From Balanoglossus misakiensis (Eukaryota; Hemichordata): a stretch of 64,000 nucleotides of DNA. Made by a program: the position numbers and the translations under genes. Positions 1 through 12,660 of the stretch are shown piece by piece; positions within the stretch are counted from its first letter, which is position 1; every line of letters starts with the position of its first letter. The DNA lies in assembly GCA_040954595.2 (NCBI GenBank), contig CM082577.2, positions 13,392,001-13,456,000 of the forward strand. Direction: 5' to 3'. Below the pieces are notes generated by a model that saw only the letters and a list, made by a program, of their open reading frames with translations, did not search any database and was not told the DNA's origin.

Positions 1-370
1 ATTAAAATTTAACTCCGTAAAATATTTTCACCTGGGACAAATAATTTGTTATTTTACAAAATAAACTTTTTCTATAAAAATTAAAACATACATTTTTGGA
101 AAAAAAAATCCACGTAGTATGAATAAGTTTATCTCAAGTTGTTACTGTTTATTTTGGACAAAATAAATCTCTATTAAAATATTATTCTTGGAAAAAATAA
201 AATTTGGTTCTCTAAAATAAAATTTGTGATAAGTAAAATTAAAGTTTTACTGTCAAAATCAAAAAGTTTTGTCCATCAAAATTAGTTGCCGCCACCAAAA
301 TTAAAGTTTACTTCTTGGGAAAAGATATTGTCTATCTAAAATTAAAGTTTAACTTTCAAAATAATAAATT
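1..370. repeat. AT-rich degenerate repeat
   Basis: An AT-rich stretch in which the phrase AAAATTAAAGTTTAAC and variants recur at irregular spacing of a few tens of bases. No coding signal is visible. It reads as a degenerate low-complexity repeat next to the G/C-run repeat that follows. Confidence 0.5.
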
Positions 371-379
371 AAAATTGAC

Positions 380-836
380 GTGTAGGGGCCACGATAGCTG
401 TGGGAGGGGGTGTCCCATAAGAAAAATTTTGTAAAATACGGTGCTCAAAGTTGCATTATAATGAACTCAAAAGCAAGGACAAGTTAGGGAGGACAAATTT
501 TACTTTTGCCACTCCAAGTTAGCATGGGTGGGGGTGGGGTGGGCAAGTGCTATGGTACACTAGATGTGGCGAAGAATGAAGGGTGCATTTTAATGAACTC
601 AAAAGCAAAAATGGAGGGGGTGAGTGTGGGAAGGGGTGAAAATTTTGTAAAAAAAAAGGGGGGGACGCAAAAGTGCAATTTTGTAGACTCAAAAGCAAAA
701 GTTCGGTGGCAAAAGTATGTGACCCCCCTAAACGTTTAAAAAAAAAGATGACCCCCCCCCTTTGGACTTCAAAATTTAAGTGACCCCCCCCCCCCCCTGA
801 ATTTTGCCGCCCCCAGCTGTAAAAAGTGAACGGTCC
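380..836 (+). repeat. G/C-run dispersed repeat, copy 1
   Basis: This block combines a G-run section, the phrase TTGCATTATAATGAACTC and its variant TGCATTTTAATGAACTC, then GACCCCCC runs and a tail reading TTTTGCCGCCCCC followed by TGAACGGTCCC. The same order of phrases returns in the same orientation at about 63,320-63,752, so it is a dispersed repeat. The open frames across it are shadows of the repeat, not genes. Confidence 0.75.
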
Positions 837-1379
837 CCGAGTTTCAAACCCGGTTTTATGTTCGCTACAGCTCGGAAACCAAAATGTGGTACAACTTCAA
901 GCTACATAAACTGGAAAGCATAGTACGTGCAGAGCAGACCATGGTGACGAAAGCAGTTATTCCAGGCCGTAAGATAAATCACAGCGCTAGAAAAAACAGT
1001 CATCAAAAGTTGCACGTGTTGCCCGCCCACAAATAATGTAATTATCGGCGCACAGAAAGTCCAGTCGATAAACATTTACGCTATAGAAACTAACTCTCTA
1101 AGCAAGAACGAAAGTCTGACACCCTCGTCAATGTCAAAACGCAAACCGAGCTGGGGATGATCCCGTCACATGACTCGTCCTCAATTCAAACATGGGGCGA
1201 ACCCCCACTCTGTGTTGTATTATTTTCCACATACGATGGTTCTAAATAAAAATGTATACTTATTTGAAATGCTTACCGCAGTAAGATCATTGAAAGTTTT
1301 CAAACGTTGGTGACAAATGTATAACTGATTTTTTACAAATAAATAATCGCGCACTTGCATGTTATTTTCTCTATACCAG

Positions 1380-1612
1380 ACACCGCGCGCGCGCCGTTGG
1401 CAAAAAAAACACGGAAAGTATCGGGCATGCGCAGTCGATACTTCACGTTGTAAACAAGATGGCGTCGCTGTCTATGCTTGTGGACCGCTGTCGCCCGACT
1501 ATGTCGGCAAAGAAGAGACGAATTTAACCATGCAACGCCATATCGGAAGATGGAGTGATCGCGAGATGAAACCGGGATATCCAACGATTTGGCAGCCATG
1601 TTGATTGATTGG
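1380..1612 (+). promoter_or_regulatory. CpG-rich putative promoter / first exon
   Basis: A CpG-rich island in AT-rich surroundings. It carries a run of alternating CG around 1,385-1,395 and the sequence CAAGATGGCG near 1,456, which resembles a YY1-type initiator-region site. A start codon with good context (GCAGCCATG) lies at about 1,595, a few codons before a consensus donor GTAAGT near 1,611. This could be the start of a plus-strand gene, but no downstream exon was identified, so the assignment is weak. The small open frames on both strands here are not convincing proteins. Confidence 0.22.
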
Positions 1613-3349
1613 TAAGTCGCCGAAGTAACTATTTGCCATTGATTTGTTTACCAGAAACGGTTTGCCTTTGGAACACATTTGACCTCACCGAAATTGATTT
1701 CACAGGTTTTTCCCAAGAACTAATGACGTTCGTTTTCACCTTTCTGTCCCGAAGTTGCAAACGTGTTGTCTCTGAGAAAATGAATGTGATTTGTACCCGC
1801 GATAATCATAGTTCGGATTTCAACCCACAACATCAACGCCAGCCATTCACCAACATGTGCTAGATAATGTTTATCAGTCATTTCTTCTCAGTGCGAATTT
1901 ACAAAAGACTAACTACTAGTATATTGTATGCACATGGCAATTTTAATATGTAACACGTTTGACCTGAGTGTGAGGATGGATTGAAGGGACACAAGCTTTT
2001 GTACTAGTAGCCACCAATATTTTGACACTCTTTATATCAATGTTGAGCTGGCATATTTGCTCCAATATGATGTAGTGTACCTGTTGCATTGAAATGAAGC
2101 TGTAATAATATTACAGTGCAATCTAATCCTTTGGGTTAATAGGAAAACGAGGTCAATAAATGACAGGTTTATTTAAATACAGGATATATTTCTCACAAGC
2201 ACTTATGCATATGTATGAGATACTTATTTATTTTTAATTTATTTATTTATTTCTAATTTATTTTGTACGTTCAGGTAATCATATGGATTTGTATGGAATC
2301 ACATACACATTAATTGAAGACTATCATATCACAGAAGTCGAGCCTCCACATGTGTAAGGTAACCATTTAGGTTTCATGACTAAGTTTGTTTAAGAATTCA
2401 TAAAGCATGAATTCTACCAAATGAATGAATTTCCTTAGAATTTCACAACGGTTACAGAATTTGCAGTTGTGCGAAAAAGTGTGTATTATTCACATACGAA
2501 ACTTTTCGTGTGCATTTTTCTGATGGCAATGCATTTGACTGTAAACAAATATGGATGTCAGTTAGTAGTGCTATTTTGTCAGTGAAATGGCTTCATCATC
2601 ATCCCTCCAACCAAAGTTGAAACTGAGTTGCAAATATTGCACAGCTTGAAATCATAAATGTTGCAAAATTGAACCAACCGTTCGGTCAACGATTATGTTC
2701 TTACAGCTATTATTAGAACCAGACAGTCTCAGGGAACAAGAGACATGGGCCTGATTTGCAAGTCGAGTTAGAACTGCCTTTGCCTGCCCACGGACGCCCC
2801 AGTTTCAGCAAAAATTATTGCATTAAAATATGAGTATGGAGAACTATTCTCTGTGTTCCTATTGTTAGCCTGCATAGCTGTTGTCATTCTAGTTTTTCCT
2901 CTGTCCTGTGAGCAGAGTTTCAGTTGCGAAAACCGACAGTTCTCAAAGAACAAAAGTACACCTAAATTGCCTCGGTGATGAGCATGCAGAATTTATCTGA
3001 TGCTTCTTACTGGCAGAAGGACCCCACCAGTTGCAGATTGTCAATTCCATGGCACTAGGGAAATTTACACTTTGCGTTCAAATATAAATAATTAAATCCT
3101 GTAAAAATTCTTCTATATGTTATTTATTGATGATTCAAAAGTGTTATGACTGATTGTGTTAGAGTACCTTTATTCCATATAAGCATGCTGTCAGTGCACA
3201 TCCGATTGATAACAATTTCACATTTGTAAAAATGTGCTTCTCTGAATAATTATGAATATATAAAACTTCATATGATATAAATTGTCCTGATATCGTAAAC
3301 ATTAAGGCCTAATGCTAGTGTCACAACATTGATTACCAGACCGTTTCCC

Positions 3350-3406
3350 TCTGTATGTATGTATGTATGTATGTATGTATGTATGTATGTATGTATGTAT
3401 GTATGT

Positions 3407-3450
<44 letters not shown>

Positions 3451-3462
3451 GCATGTATTTAT
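3350..3462 (+). repeat. Compound microsatellite (TATG)n(TG)n
   Basis: An uninterrupted TATG tract passes into a TG tract and then irregular TATG. The open frame through it (alternating Met-Tyr-Val-Cys) is an artefact of the repeat. Confidence 0.95.
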
Positions 3463-5404
3463 GGATGTATGTCTGCCCTGATCAAAAACATGAAAACCAC
3501 TTCACGTATCACCTTGATATTTGGTGTGTAGATGGGATTTTGCTCAAATGAAGTTGTCATTGCCAAAATATGCAAATAATCTGTGAAATATGTGGAATTG
3601 ATCAAAACTCAACAACTGGTCAGACTGCTTTGAACATTTGTATGCATGTAGGTAATGTCATCATACCTGATATACTTTGAGTTTATATAATGAATTGTCT
3701 ATTTTTATGCAATTCTTTTGTCTTGTTTTACCATTTGAAAAAAAATCTTTTCCTCTTAAAGAGATTGGCTGATTTCTTTAGAATTTAGTATGACACTTCC
3801 GGTAGGTGATCTTAGTTGGTTTTGTTTAAATTGTCGCAGAATTTGTAATCGGTCATTTTTGGTCAAAATTCATTTTCTCAAAAACTCCTCAGATTGCTTT
3901 TAAATTTTGGTATGCTTGTTCCAAGAGGTAACCCAAGTAATGTTGTATATCATTTTGGTGAAATTTGCATATTTGTGGTCTTGGGGCAATTTTTGCTATT
4001 TGTATTCTTTGAAACTACTAGTCAGATTGCTTTCAACTTTGGTAGGCGTGGTGATTGAAGTAGATATTATACAATTTGTTGATAGTTGGATAGATGTGGT
4101 TTGAGGCAGTTTTTGTCATTGTTGAATGTTGTTTTCCCTAAAATACTTGTCTGGTTCCTTTGAAATGTTCTTACAGTAGGTCATATCTGCTTGCCAATGT
4201 CACATGATTTTTCCCATGAACACAGTCATACCTAATTTTGTGTAATCCCCAGATGGGACCACAGTGTGTAATAACCTGACCAACAGTGACTAGTATATCC
4301 TGTGTGTTATACAGTACTTCTCACAAGGTTGAAGTACATGTATGTTGATGATTTTTTGCGATTCTTCAGAAACTTACAATACAGAGTCTAATGTGGTAAA
4401 GTCCATGGTCACATTCAGAACTACCTAGTCTATGCCCGGCAGTGTTCTGTCCGCTTTGCTTCCAAAACTAATGTCTGGCCTCACTCATGCCACTTGCCCA
4501 ATAAACTAATACCCCTTGCTGGGAATTATGATGTAACTAGCGTCCCTTTGAAGCCTATCACATATACTGAACAGTGTTGATTTGGTGTAAGGTTATAGTG
4601 AAGGCAGGGCTTATTTCATTGAAAATGCTACCCAACCTTAATTACACGTATGTATATCCTTTGTCTAATCATTGGAAAAACAATGTACATGTACCATAGA
4701 CTAAGTAGCTATTTGAAGGTGAATCGCAAGTGGGCACTTTCTTTACTTAACCTCAAGCAGTCGGTTAGCTACCGTATACTAAGACAAACATTCCTGGTGT
4801 AATTAACATCACTGTCGTTAGTAATATCTATCTCCAATCAGTATCAGTTCTGCCTTTATGTTATTTAAGTCAATTATCAAGGTTCATGTACATATATTAC
4901 AGCTTAACTGTCTTGTCAAAAACTTACGCATGTACATGTACCTAATTCTAGGCTTATCTGTAGGGTTAGAGATACAGTGTTTTATATTAATATGCATTAA
5001 TATGAAACTAAAATTTGATGGTTAATTTAAGACCCCCTGAGCAATGGTAACCTCGTTAAATATGTGCATATCTAATTCTAGGCTATTCAGCTGAAGTAGA
5101 AACCTGGACATGGACAACTTCGGGGTCAAAATCTTTTGACAAACTTTTGTGTGATCTTGGGTAAACTTTGACCTACATTCCTATATTTTAGCATCCGGAG
5201 CAGATACAACCTTGACACTTGGAGGGATGGAACTATTTGATTGAGTATTATGTCTTGCCTCATTAATTATGTACTTACCTAATACCAGCCTAACCAATAG
5301 GGCTGGAAGTCTGGCTTTTTTGGACATGATAAATTTGAGATCAACATTTTTCTACAGCAGCCAGCCTTCTCTTAAAAAGAATGGACAATATAAAGGCTTT
5401 GATG

Positions 5405-5640
5405 GTATACTGAACTTTTGACTTCCCTCCCTGAGACTGTGTGCCAATGACGGGATAGCCTACTCAGCGTTGGGTAGATCCTAAGAAGGCCTCAGCCAGG
5501 CATCAAATACAAAAAGCGGAAATCCAAGCTTTAATGGTGGGTTACATCGTTAACTTCCCTGCAGAGCTGATTTCTCAGACTGTGAGCCAATGACGGGTAA
5601 AGCCCCTAGGTGGGGGCCACCTAAGACAGGCCGGTCATGC
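5405..5640 (+). repeat. Diverged tandem duplication
   Basis: Two diverged direct copies lie at the centre of the large palindrome. Each carries a CTTCCCT phrase, a GACTGTG phrase, CCAATGACGGG and a GGC-rich end, near 5,420-5,500 and 5,552-5,635. Confidence 0.45.
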
Positions 5641-8459
5641 TTTAATCACAAAGAAGGGCAAGTTCAGTCATACCACAACTTCGTCTGCTGTATATGCTTC
5701 ATAATGATTGCATGGTATTTTCAGAATACACTGTGTTAAGGCAGTGTGACCAGCTAAAAAGTACTGGCAAACACAGCCAATGTGTAATGAAAAACATCTA
5801 ATGTGGCTAAATAAAAGACATAAAACACAGCAAAAGCACTGTGACTAGCTGAGACATAATACTCCATTATGCAGTTCCATCACTCCAAGTGTCAAGGTTG
5901 CATCTGCTCTGGATGCCAAGATATAGTAATGTTGGTCAAGGTTTACCCAAGATCACCCAACATTTTGTCCAAAGATTTTGACCCCAAAGTTGTCCATGTC
6001 AAGGTTTCTACCACAACTGGATAGCCTAGAATTAGATATGTACATATTTAATGAGGTTACCATGGATCAAGGCAGTCCTAAGTAAACCATCAAATTTTTA
6101 GTTTCATGTTAATTCATGTTAATATAAAACGCTGTATCTCTAACCCACTGGTATGCCATTCTGTGTTTCATGCTACCCAATATGGGTAAGTAGGTAAAAA
6201 GTCACCCAAGACCATTTGAAATTTTGCTGAAAAAATCTCGTCTCTTACATATGTACATTTGGTAAAAGGGAAATTTTAATCACAGAGTAGAACATATTCA
6301 TAAAAAATATTTGAGGGAAAGAAGGAAGTTTTTCATAGCTTTGGTGCTTCAAATAGTAGAGAGGTTCCCTTGTTATTTCAATGAAACCTTAATGCCAACA
6401 TTATATCCTTAGACTCAAACTCAGAGTTGCCAATCTTTCATTATTTTCATGATATTACTTTCCATCTTAGATTTGTTCATCTAAACAAACTGACTGATAG
6501 GTATACATGAACATTTTATTGACTAATGAATGTGCCTGTATGTTGCAATTTAATAGAAGTCAGATATTAAACGAGCACCACACCTGTTTTAATCAGCCTC
6601 CATATGGAGGGTACACATCGCAGAGAGATTACAAACCCCATGCAAATTCAAGTAATATGGCTCAATGGTGCTGATTTTAAAGGATAGGTGGATGATGTGA
6701 AAAATGTTATTGTGGAAAAAGATGTGAAAAATTTGGCAGCTTGTGAGGCTTTAATTGTAAAATCTTTGAAATGTGTTTTACTCTTTAGGTCCAATTTTGT
6801 ATATGTCAATATACCATTGGGACCAATGTGAAATTGTTCTAAACTCAGAAACTCAAGAAGGTACTGGTCAGATTGCTTTAGAAATTGGTGTGTATTTATG
6901 TTATTGAGACATTATACAGATTTTGTTTTTCATTTTTGAAGTATATTTTTGGGGTGATTTTGGTCGTCATATACTCAGAAACCTCTACCCACATTTTTTT
7001 TAAAATTTGGTTTGCATGTTCTTAGGTGTGATTTTATGACAAACCCAGTGATGGAAGTGACAATATTGTTTTTTGTTGTTGGCAATTTTTGCCATTTTTG
7101 TCTGATTGCTTTGCAATTTAGTTTGCAGTTTCTAGGGAATTCTTACTGTGGTGCACAAAATTCACAAAGGTGATTTACTATCCTCATGCACTTTGTTGAA
7201 CTGGCACACTGTTGCAAAACAGACATTACAACACTCTTTGAATTGAATTCATAGCTACCAATTTTTCGGGGGTGTAGCACCTTTTTATGTCTAAAACTTT
7301 GAGAACTTCAAATTAAATGCAACCCTCCAAATATTTGCAATATTTCAGGTAAAATGATATAATTTTGAAGCATAAATTTTGAAGTATTCATAATCATTAA
7401 GAGAAACACATTTTGAAAATAGAATATTGATCACACTATCAGTCATAATACTTTTGAATCTTCTCTAAAGAATATATAGAAGAATTTAACAGGATTTAAT
7501 TATTTATATTTGAACGCAAAGTGTAAATTCCCTTGTGCCATGGAATTGACAATCTGCAACTGGTGGGGTCCTTCTGCCAGTAAGAAGCATCAGATAAATT
7601 CTGCATGCTCATCACCAAGGCAATTTAGGTGTACATTTGTACTTTGAGAACTGTCGGTTTACGCAACTGAAACTCTGCTCACAGGACAGAGGAAAAACTA
7701 GAATGACAACAGCTATGCAGGCTAACAAAAGGAACACATAGAATAGTTCTCCATACTCATATTTTAATGCAATAATTTTTGCTGAAACTGGGGCATCCAT
7801 GGGCAGACAAAGGCAGTTCTAACTCGACTTGCAAATCAGGCCCATGTCTCTTGTTCGCTGAGACTGTCTGGTTCTAATAATAGCTGTAAGAACTTGATCA
7901 TTGACCAAACTGTTGGTTCAATTTTTGCAACATTTTATTATTTCAAGCTGTGCAATATTTGCAACTCTGTTTCAACTTTGGTTGGAGGGATTATGATGTA
8001 GTCATTTCACTGACAAAATAGCGCTACTAACTGATGTCAATGTTTGTTTACAGTCAAATGCATTGCCATAATAAAAATACATGTGAGAAATTTCTTATGT
8101 GTATGATACGCACGTTTGTGCATGACTGCAAACTCTGTTACAGATGTGAAATTCTAAGGGTTGAATTCATTGGGTAGAATTCATGTTTTATGGATTCTTA
8201 AACAAACTTAGTCACGAAAGCTAAATGGTTACCTCAGAGAAACTGTTAAATTTGGTCATCAATTGCTTTAAATCACACAAGACATTCCTAGAGCTCAGTT
8301 ACTGCAGCAGTCAGTTTCAACTCGGCTTGCAAATTGGGATCATGTCTTGTGTTCATCGAGACTGTCTGTAGTCGAGTTGACAGTCCTATGTTCTCAATGG
8401 TGAACCTACAAATGTTCTTTCCTATGAAGTTGTTATAAATCTAATGTTTCAGGATTTGC

Positions 8460-10668
8460 ATTCATATTGACACCTTAAACAATACATCTGTATTGCAAAT
8501 ATGGCAGGGTTGGGTACCTCTTCTTAATTGCATGACTGTCGAACACCTTCTCTGTACTGTTTGTGCCAAAATGTTGAATAACCATTTGTTTTCAAGATTG
8601 CCGTAAAATGGGCACCCAAAACAAGACAACTGCATTGCAGATATGGCATTTTTGTTCAACTCTCTCAATTTGCCTAATCCAAAATGACCGGCAAACTCCT
8701 CTAACATGTAAATTTCCCATGGTTGTCTTAAATGGTGTGTAATATCGCATTTGCAGGGTTTTCATCAATATGGGTACCTAAAACAATTTCAACGTGGTTG
8801 ACATGGCAATATTAGACAGCTGTTCTAATTTGCATAATCCAAAATGGCCGCCAAACTCCTCTTACATGTAAATTTCCCATGGTTGTCTTAAATGGTGTGT
8901 AATATCGCATTTGCAGGGTTTTCATCAATATGGGTACCTAAAACAATTTCAACGTGGTTGACATGGCAATATTAGACAGCTGTTCTAATTTGCATAATCC
9001 AAAATGGCCGCCAAACACCTCTTACATGTAAATTTCCCATGGTTGTCTTAAATGGTGTGTAATATCGCATTTGCAGGGTTTTCATCAATATGGGTACCTA
9101 AAACAATTTCAACGTGCTTGACATGGAAATATTAGACAGCTGTTCTAATTTGCATAATCCAAAATGGCCGCCAAACACCTCTAACATGTAAATTTCCCAT
9201 GGTTGTCTTAAATAGTTAAGCAATAAAACACCCCCAGCCATGGTATATCACGAGATTTTGACCAGTTCACGACATATACGCACGAGCGATAGCGAGTGCG
9301 TATATGGAGTTGAACTGGTCAAAATCGAGTGGTATACCATGGCTGGGGGTGTTTTATTGCTATTATATTATGCCAGTATATTGAAACTTTGCATAAAACA
9401 TTTTAAAAAGGCATTTTCTTTAACTATGATATATGACTGTGGTATATGGCTAATATATCACGGTCACGTGTCGTGTCTCGACCAATCAAATAGCGTGATT
9501 TACACCATCAATATACTGGTATAATATAATGTGTAATATCGCATTTGCAGGGTTTTCATTAATATGGGTACCTAAAACAATTTCAATGTGGTTGACATGG
9601 CAATATTAGACAGCTGTTCTAATTTGCATAATCCAAAATGGCCGCCAAACTCCTCTAACATGTAAATTTCCCATGTTTGTCTTAAATGGTGTGTAATATC
9701 GCATTTGCAGGGTTTTCATTAATATGGGTACCTAAAACAATTTCAATGTGGTTGACATGGCAATATTAGACAGCTGTTCTAATTTGCGTAATCCAAAATG
9801 GCCGCCAAACACCTCTAACATGTAAATTTCTCATGGTTGTCTTAAATGGTGTGTAATATCGCATTTGCAGGGTTTTCATTAATATGGGTACCTAAAACAA
9901 TTTCAATGTGGTTGACATGGCAATATTAGACAGCTGTTCTAATTTGCATAATCCAAAATGGCCGCCAAACTCCTCTAACATGTAAATTTCCCATGTTTGT
10001 CTTAAATGGTGTGTAATATCGCATTTGCAGGGTTTTCATTAATATGGGTACCTAAAACAATTTCAATGTGGTTGACATGGCAATGTTAGACAGCTGTTCT
10101 AATTTGCGTAATCCAAAATGGCCGCCAAACACCTCTAGCATGTAAATTTCTCATGGTTGTCTTAAATGGTGTGTAATATCGCATTTGCAGGGTTTTCATT
10201 AATATGGGTACCTAAAACAATTTCAATGTGGTTGACATGGCAATATTAGACAGCTGTTCTAATTTGCATAATCCAAAATGGCCGCCAAACTCCTCTAACA
10301 TGTAAATTTCCCATGTTTGTCTTAAATGGTGTGTAATATCGCATTTGCAGGGTTTTCATTAATATGGGTACCTAAAACAATTTCAATGTGGTTGACATGG
10401 CAATATTAGACAGCTGTTCTAATTTGCGTAATCCAAAATGGCCGCCAAACACCTCTAACATATAAATTTCTCATGGTTGTCTTAAATGGTGTGTAATATC
10501 GCATTTGCAGGGTTTTCATTAATATGGGTACCTAAAACAATTTCAATGTGGTTGACATGGCAATATTAGACAGCTGTTCTAATTTGCATAATCCAAAATG
10601 GCCGCCAAACTCCTCTAACATGTAAATTTCCCATGTTTGTCCTAAATGGTGTATAATATCCCATCCAT
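8460..10668 (+). repeat. 160-bp satellite array with higher-order structure
   Basis: A tandem array whose landmark GTAAATTT recurs at 8,708, 8,868, 9,028 and 9,188, and again at 9,662, 9,822, 9,982, 10,142, 10,302, 10,462 and 10,622, a spacing of exactly 160 bp. Each unit contains TTGCATAATCCAAAATGGCC and GGGTACCTAAAACAATTTCA or close variants. The left block (TCATCAATATGGG, CAACGTG) and right block (TCATTAATATGGG, CAATGTG) are different subtypes, separated by an insertion. Divergent units extend left to about 8,460. The open frames here are shadows of the repeat. Confidence 0.93.
9213..9531. mobile_element. Hairpin plus MITE-like insertion in the satellite
   Basis: This block interrupts one satellite unit between CTTAAAT and GTGTAATATC. 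It has two parts. The first, 9,217-9,364, is a near-perfect hairpin with arms of about 65 bp beginning AGCAATAAAACACCCCCAGC and a short loop. The second, about 9,363-9,531, is bounded by inverted repeats of the form TATATTATRCCAGTATATTGA. Both look like miniature inverted-repeat elements without coding capacity. A MITE that later gained a hairpin, or two nested insertions, would both fit. Confidence 0.7.
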
Positions 10669-11880
10669 TGCCAACTAAGTGCGCATATTTCTTAATCTGC
10701 ACCACAAAACTGATGCAAGGATTAGGACTGGAAATGTATGTGGCCAACTGGCCGACACCCCGGGCGAGGGTACTCCAACTATTTTCAGCACGTAGTCTGC
10801 CGCCCAGTTGATAATATCAACATGTGTAAATGCCAAAAACCCGACCTATTTGTATTATAAGTCAAATTTTATGGTCATTTACCATATTCTCTTGCATATG
10901 AAGTTTTTCTTAAAGAATACATACCCATATACCTTTGTATGGGAGCACACATCCCCCCACCCCCACCCCCGTGCCAACACTAGGTGGACAACTTTATTCT
11001 TCCTAATATACTTCTTTATAAGTCTAAACATTCATATAGAGAAGGCAACATGTTCTTGAAGCTGCTGACTATGGAAATATGATGAAGTATATTTTTCCTA
11101 GCTGTGCATGTGTAGTATAATTGGCCCAATGTACCAATTTGAGATGTGTGCCTTACAAGCAACACAGGCTGTATGCTAAGCCTTGTCTGTCGGCACTATG
11201 AAGGGTATTGGAAGAATGTCTCTGCTGGCCAAAGTGGCCAGCAGTCTATCATAAAGGTCGGAAAAATAGCCCTAAAAGGTATGACACTGTCTGCAGATCT
11301 AGTGCATGAGTGGATTGATACATTTCCCATCACTGTACATGCATCAGCCTGTATGGATGATATGTACTCTAGCATTATGCACCAGATAAAAATGGTCAAA
11401 ATTGCAAAAAAAAGGAGATGAAACTCCCGCTAGCCTTTAACGCAATCCGTAGATAAAGAGACAACATGTTCAGGCATTGGATCTAAACATGGTGGATACT
11501 GACGAGGGTGTGTTGAAAGATGGTGAATCCCTGGATGTTTTGAGGTCGGAATTCTGAAAAGGATTCCCATCGTGAGATTGAGGAATAGGATGATGCAGAG
11601 GGGCTGGCTCTTTGTGACTCCTATCAGTCGGAATAGACATATATTTTGGATACAGAGGTTGCACTTCCATACTTCATGATTAGTACGGTAAACTTGGGTT
11701 AAAATTCTGACTGAAGATGTCTATCAGAAATTATAACTTAAATTTAATTACAAATACAATTCCCTGTTTCAGGCTCAGAACAGTTATCATGCATAAAATG
11801 TTGAAAATTTTGTTCCAGTTATATTCACACGACCTGATATATGGCGCATTTCTTTACTTGTTGTTTAAATAGCATTAGAA
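10669..11880. other. No gene recognised
   Basis: Unique-looking sequence between the satellite and its inverted relics. Short open frames on both strands around 11,150-11,670 have no recognisable domain or splice context. Confidence 0.4.
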
Positions 11881-12660
11881 ATGAATTTTATTCATGAAAA
11901 CCCTAACAATTATGCAAATAAGGTGAGTAGGAAAATATGCAATATTTGCAATGCAGTTGTATTGTTTTGGGTGCCCATATGAACGTATCTTGAAAACAAA
12001 AGATTATTCACTATTCACTACGGCCATTTTTGATTATGCAAATGAGAAGAGTTGCCTAACACAGCCATATTTGCAATACAGTTGTATTGTTTAAGGTACC
12101 CACATGAATGCAAATCCTGCAAATGCGATATTGCGCATCATTTCGGGAAACATGGCAAAATTTCACTTTCAGTGGTGATTGTTGGCCATTTTTGATTATG
12201 CAAATTAGAAAAGTTGCCAAACACTGCCATATGTGCAATACATGACCAATATGGATGCAAATCCTGAAATATTAGATATTACACATAACTTTGAGAAAAA
12301 AGGGCAACATTTTATTTAGAGAAGGTATTTGACGGCCATTTTTGATTATGCATATTTTAGAGGAATTGCCCAACATTGCCATTTTGGCAACTCAGCTGGA
12401 ATAGGTCCAGGCTGCCATATGAATGCAAATAAGCAAAAAACTTCATAGGAAAGAATATTTCTAGGTCGGAAAATTTTGACTCAACTTCTGGTTCTAATAA
12501 TAGGTGTAAGGATGTGATCCCTGGACCATTCGTTTGATTTTGCAACATTTTACAATTTCAAGCTGCATGTATTTAACTCTGTTGCAATTGTGGTTGTGGG
12601 GACAGATGGCTTAAGCCATTTAGCTGACAATATAGCACTACTACACCAGAGGTTGTGAAG
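11880..12660 (-). repeat. Inverted, decayed satellite and palindrome relics
   Basis: The phrase GGCCATTTTTGATTATGCA recurs at 12,022, 12,184 and 12,334, spaced 162 and 150 bp. Its reverse complement corresponds to the satellite phrase TTGCATAATCCAAAATGGCC, so these are divergent inverted units of the 8.5-10.7 kb array. From about 12,480 the sequence follows the right arm of the large palindrome in direct orientation, starting at GGTTCTAATAATAG as at 7,871. Confidence 0.7.

Larger units (their letters stand above)
2356..8235. repeat. Large imperfect palindrome (5.9 kb)
   Basis: The outer arms at about 2,356-3,290 and 7,340-8,235 are inverted copies of each other, for example the CATGAATTCTACC phrase near 2,406 against its complement near 8,175, and the GGCAGAAGGACCCCACC phrase near 3,014 against its complement near 7,563. 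A second inverted pair, about 4,955-5,260 and 5,850-6,150, lies inside with nearly the same axis (about 5.3-5.55 kb). The spacers hold short direct repeats with the phrase CAGATTGCTTT. No coding capacity is visible. Best read as a decayed foldback or non-autonomous transposon; the class is unknown. Confidence 0.7.

Noticed and set aside
8460-10668. Regular 160-bp repeats as a CRISPR array
   Set aside because: The whole 160-bp unit is conserved without unique spacers, and the context is animal satellite DNA.
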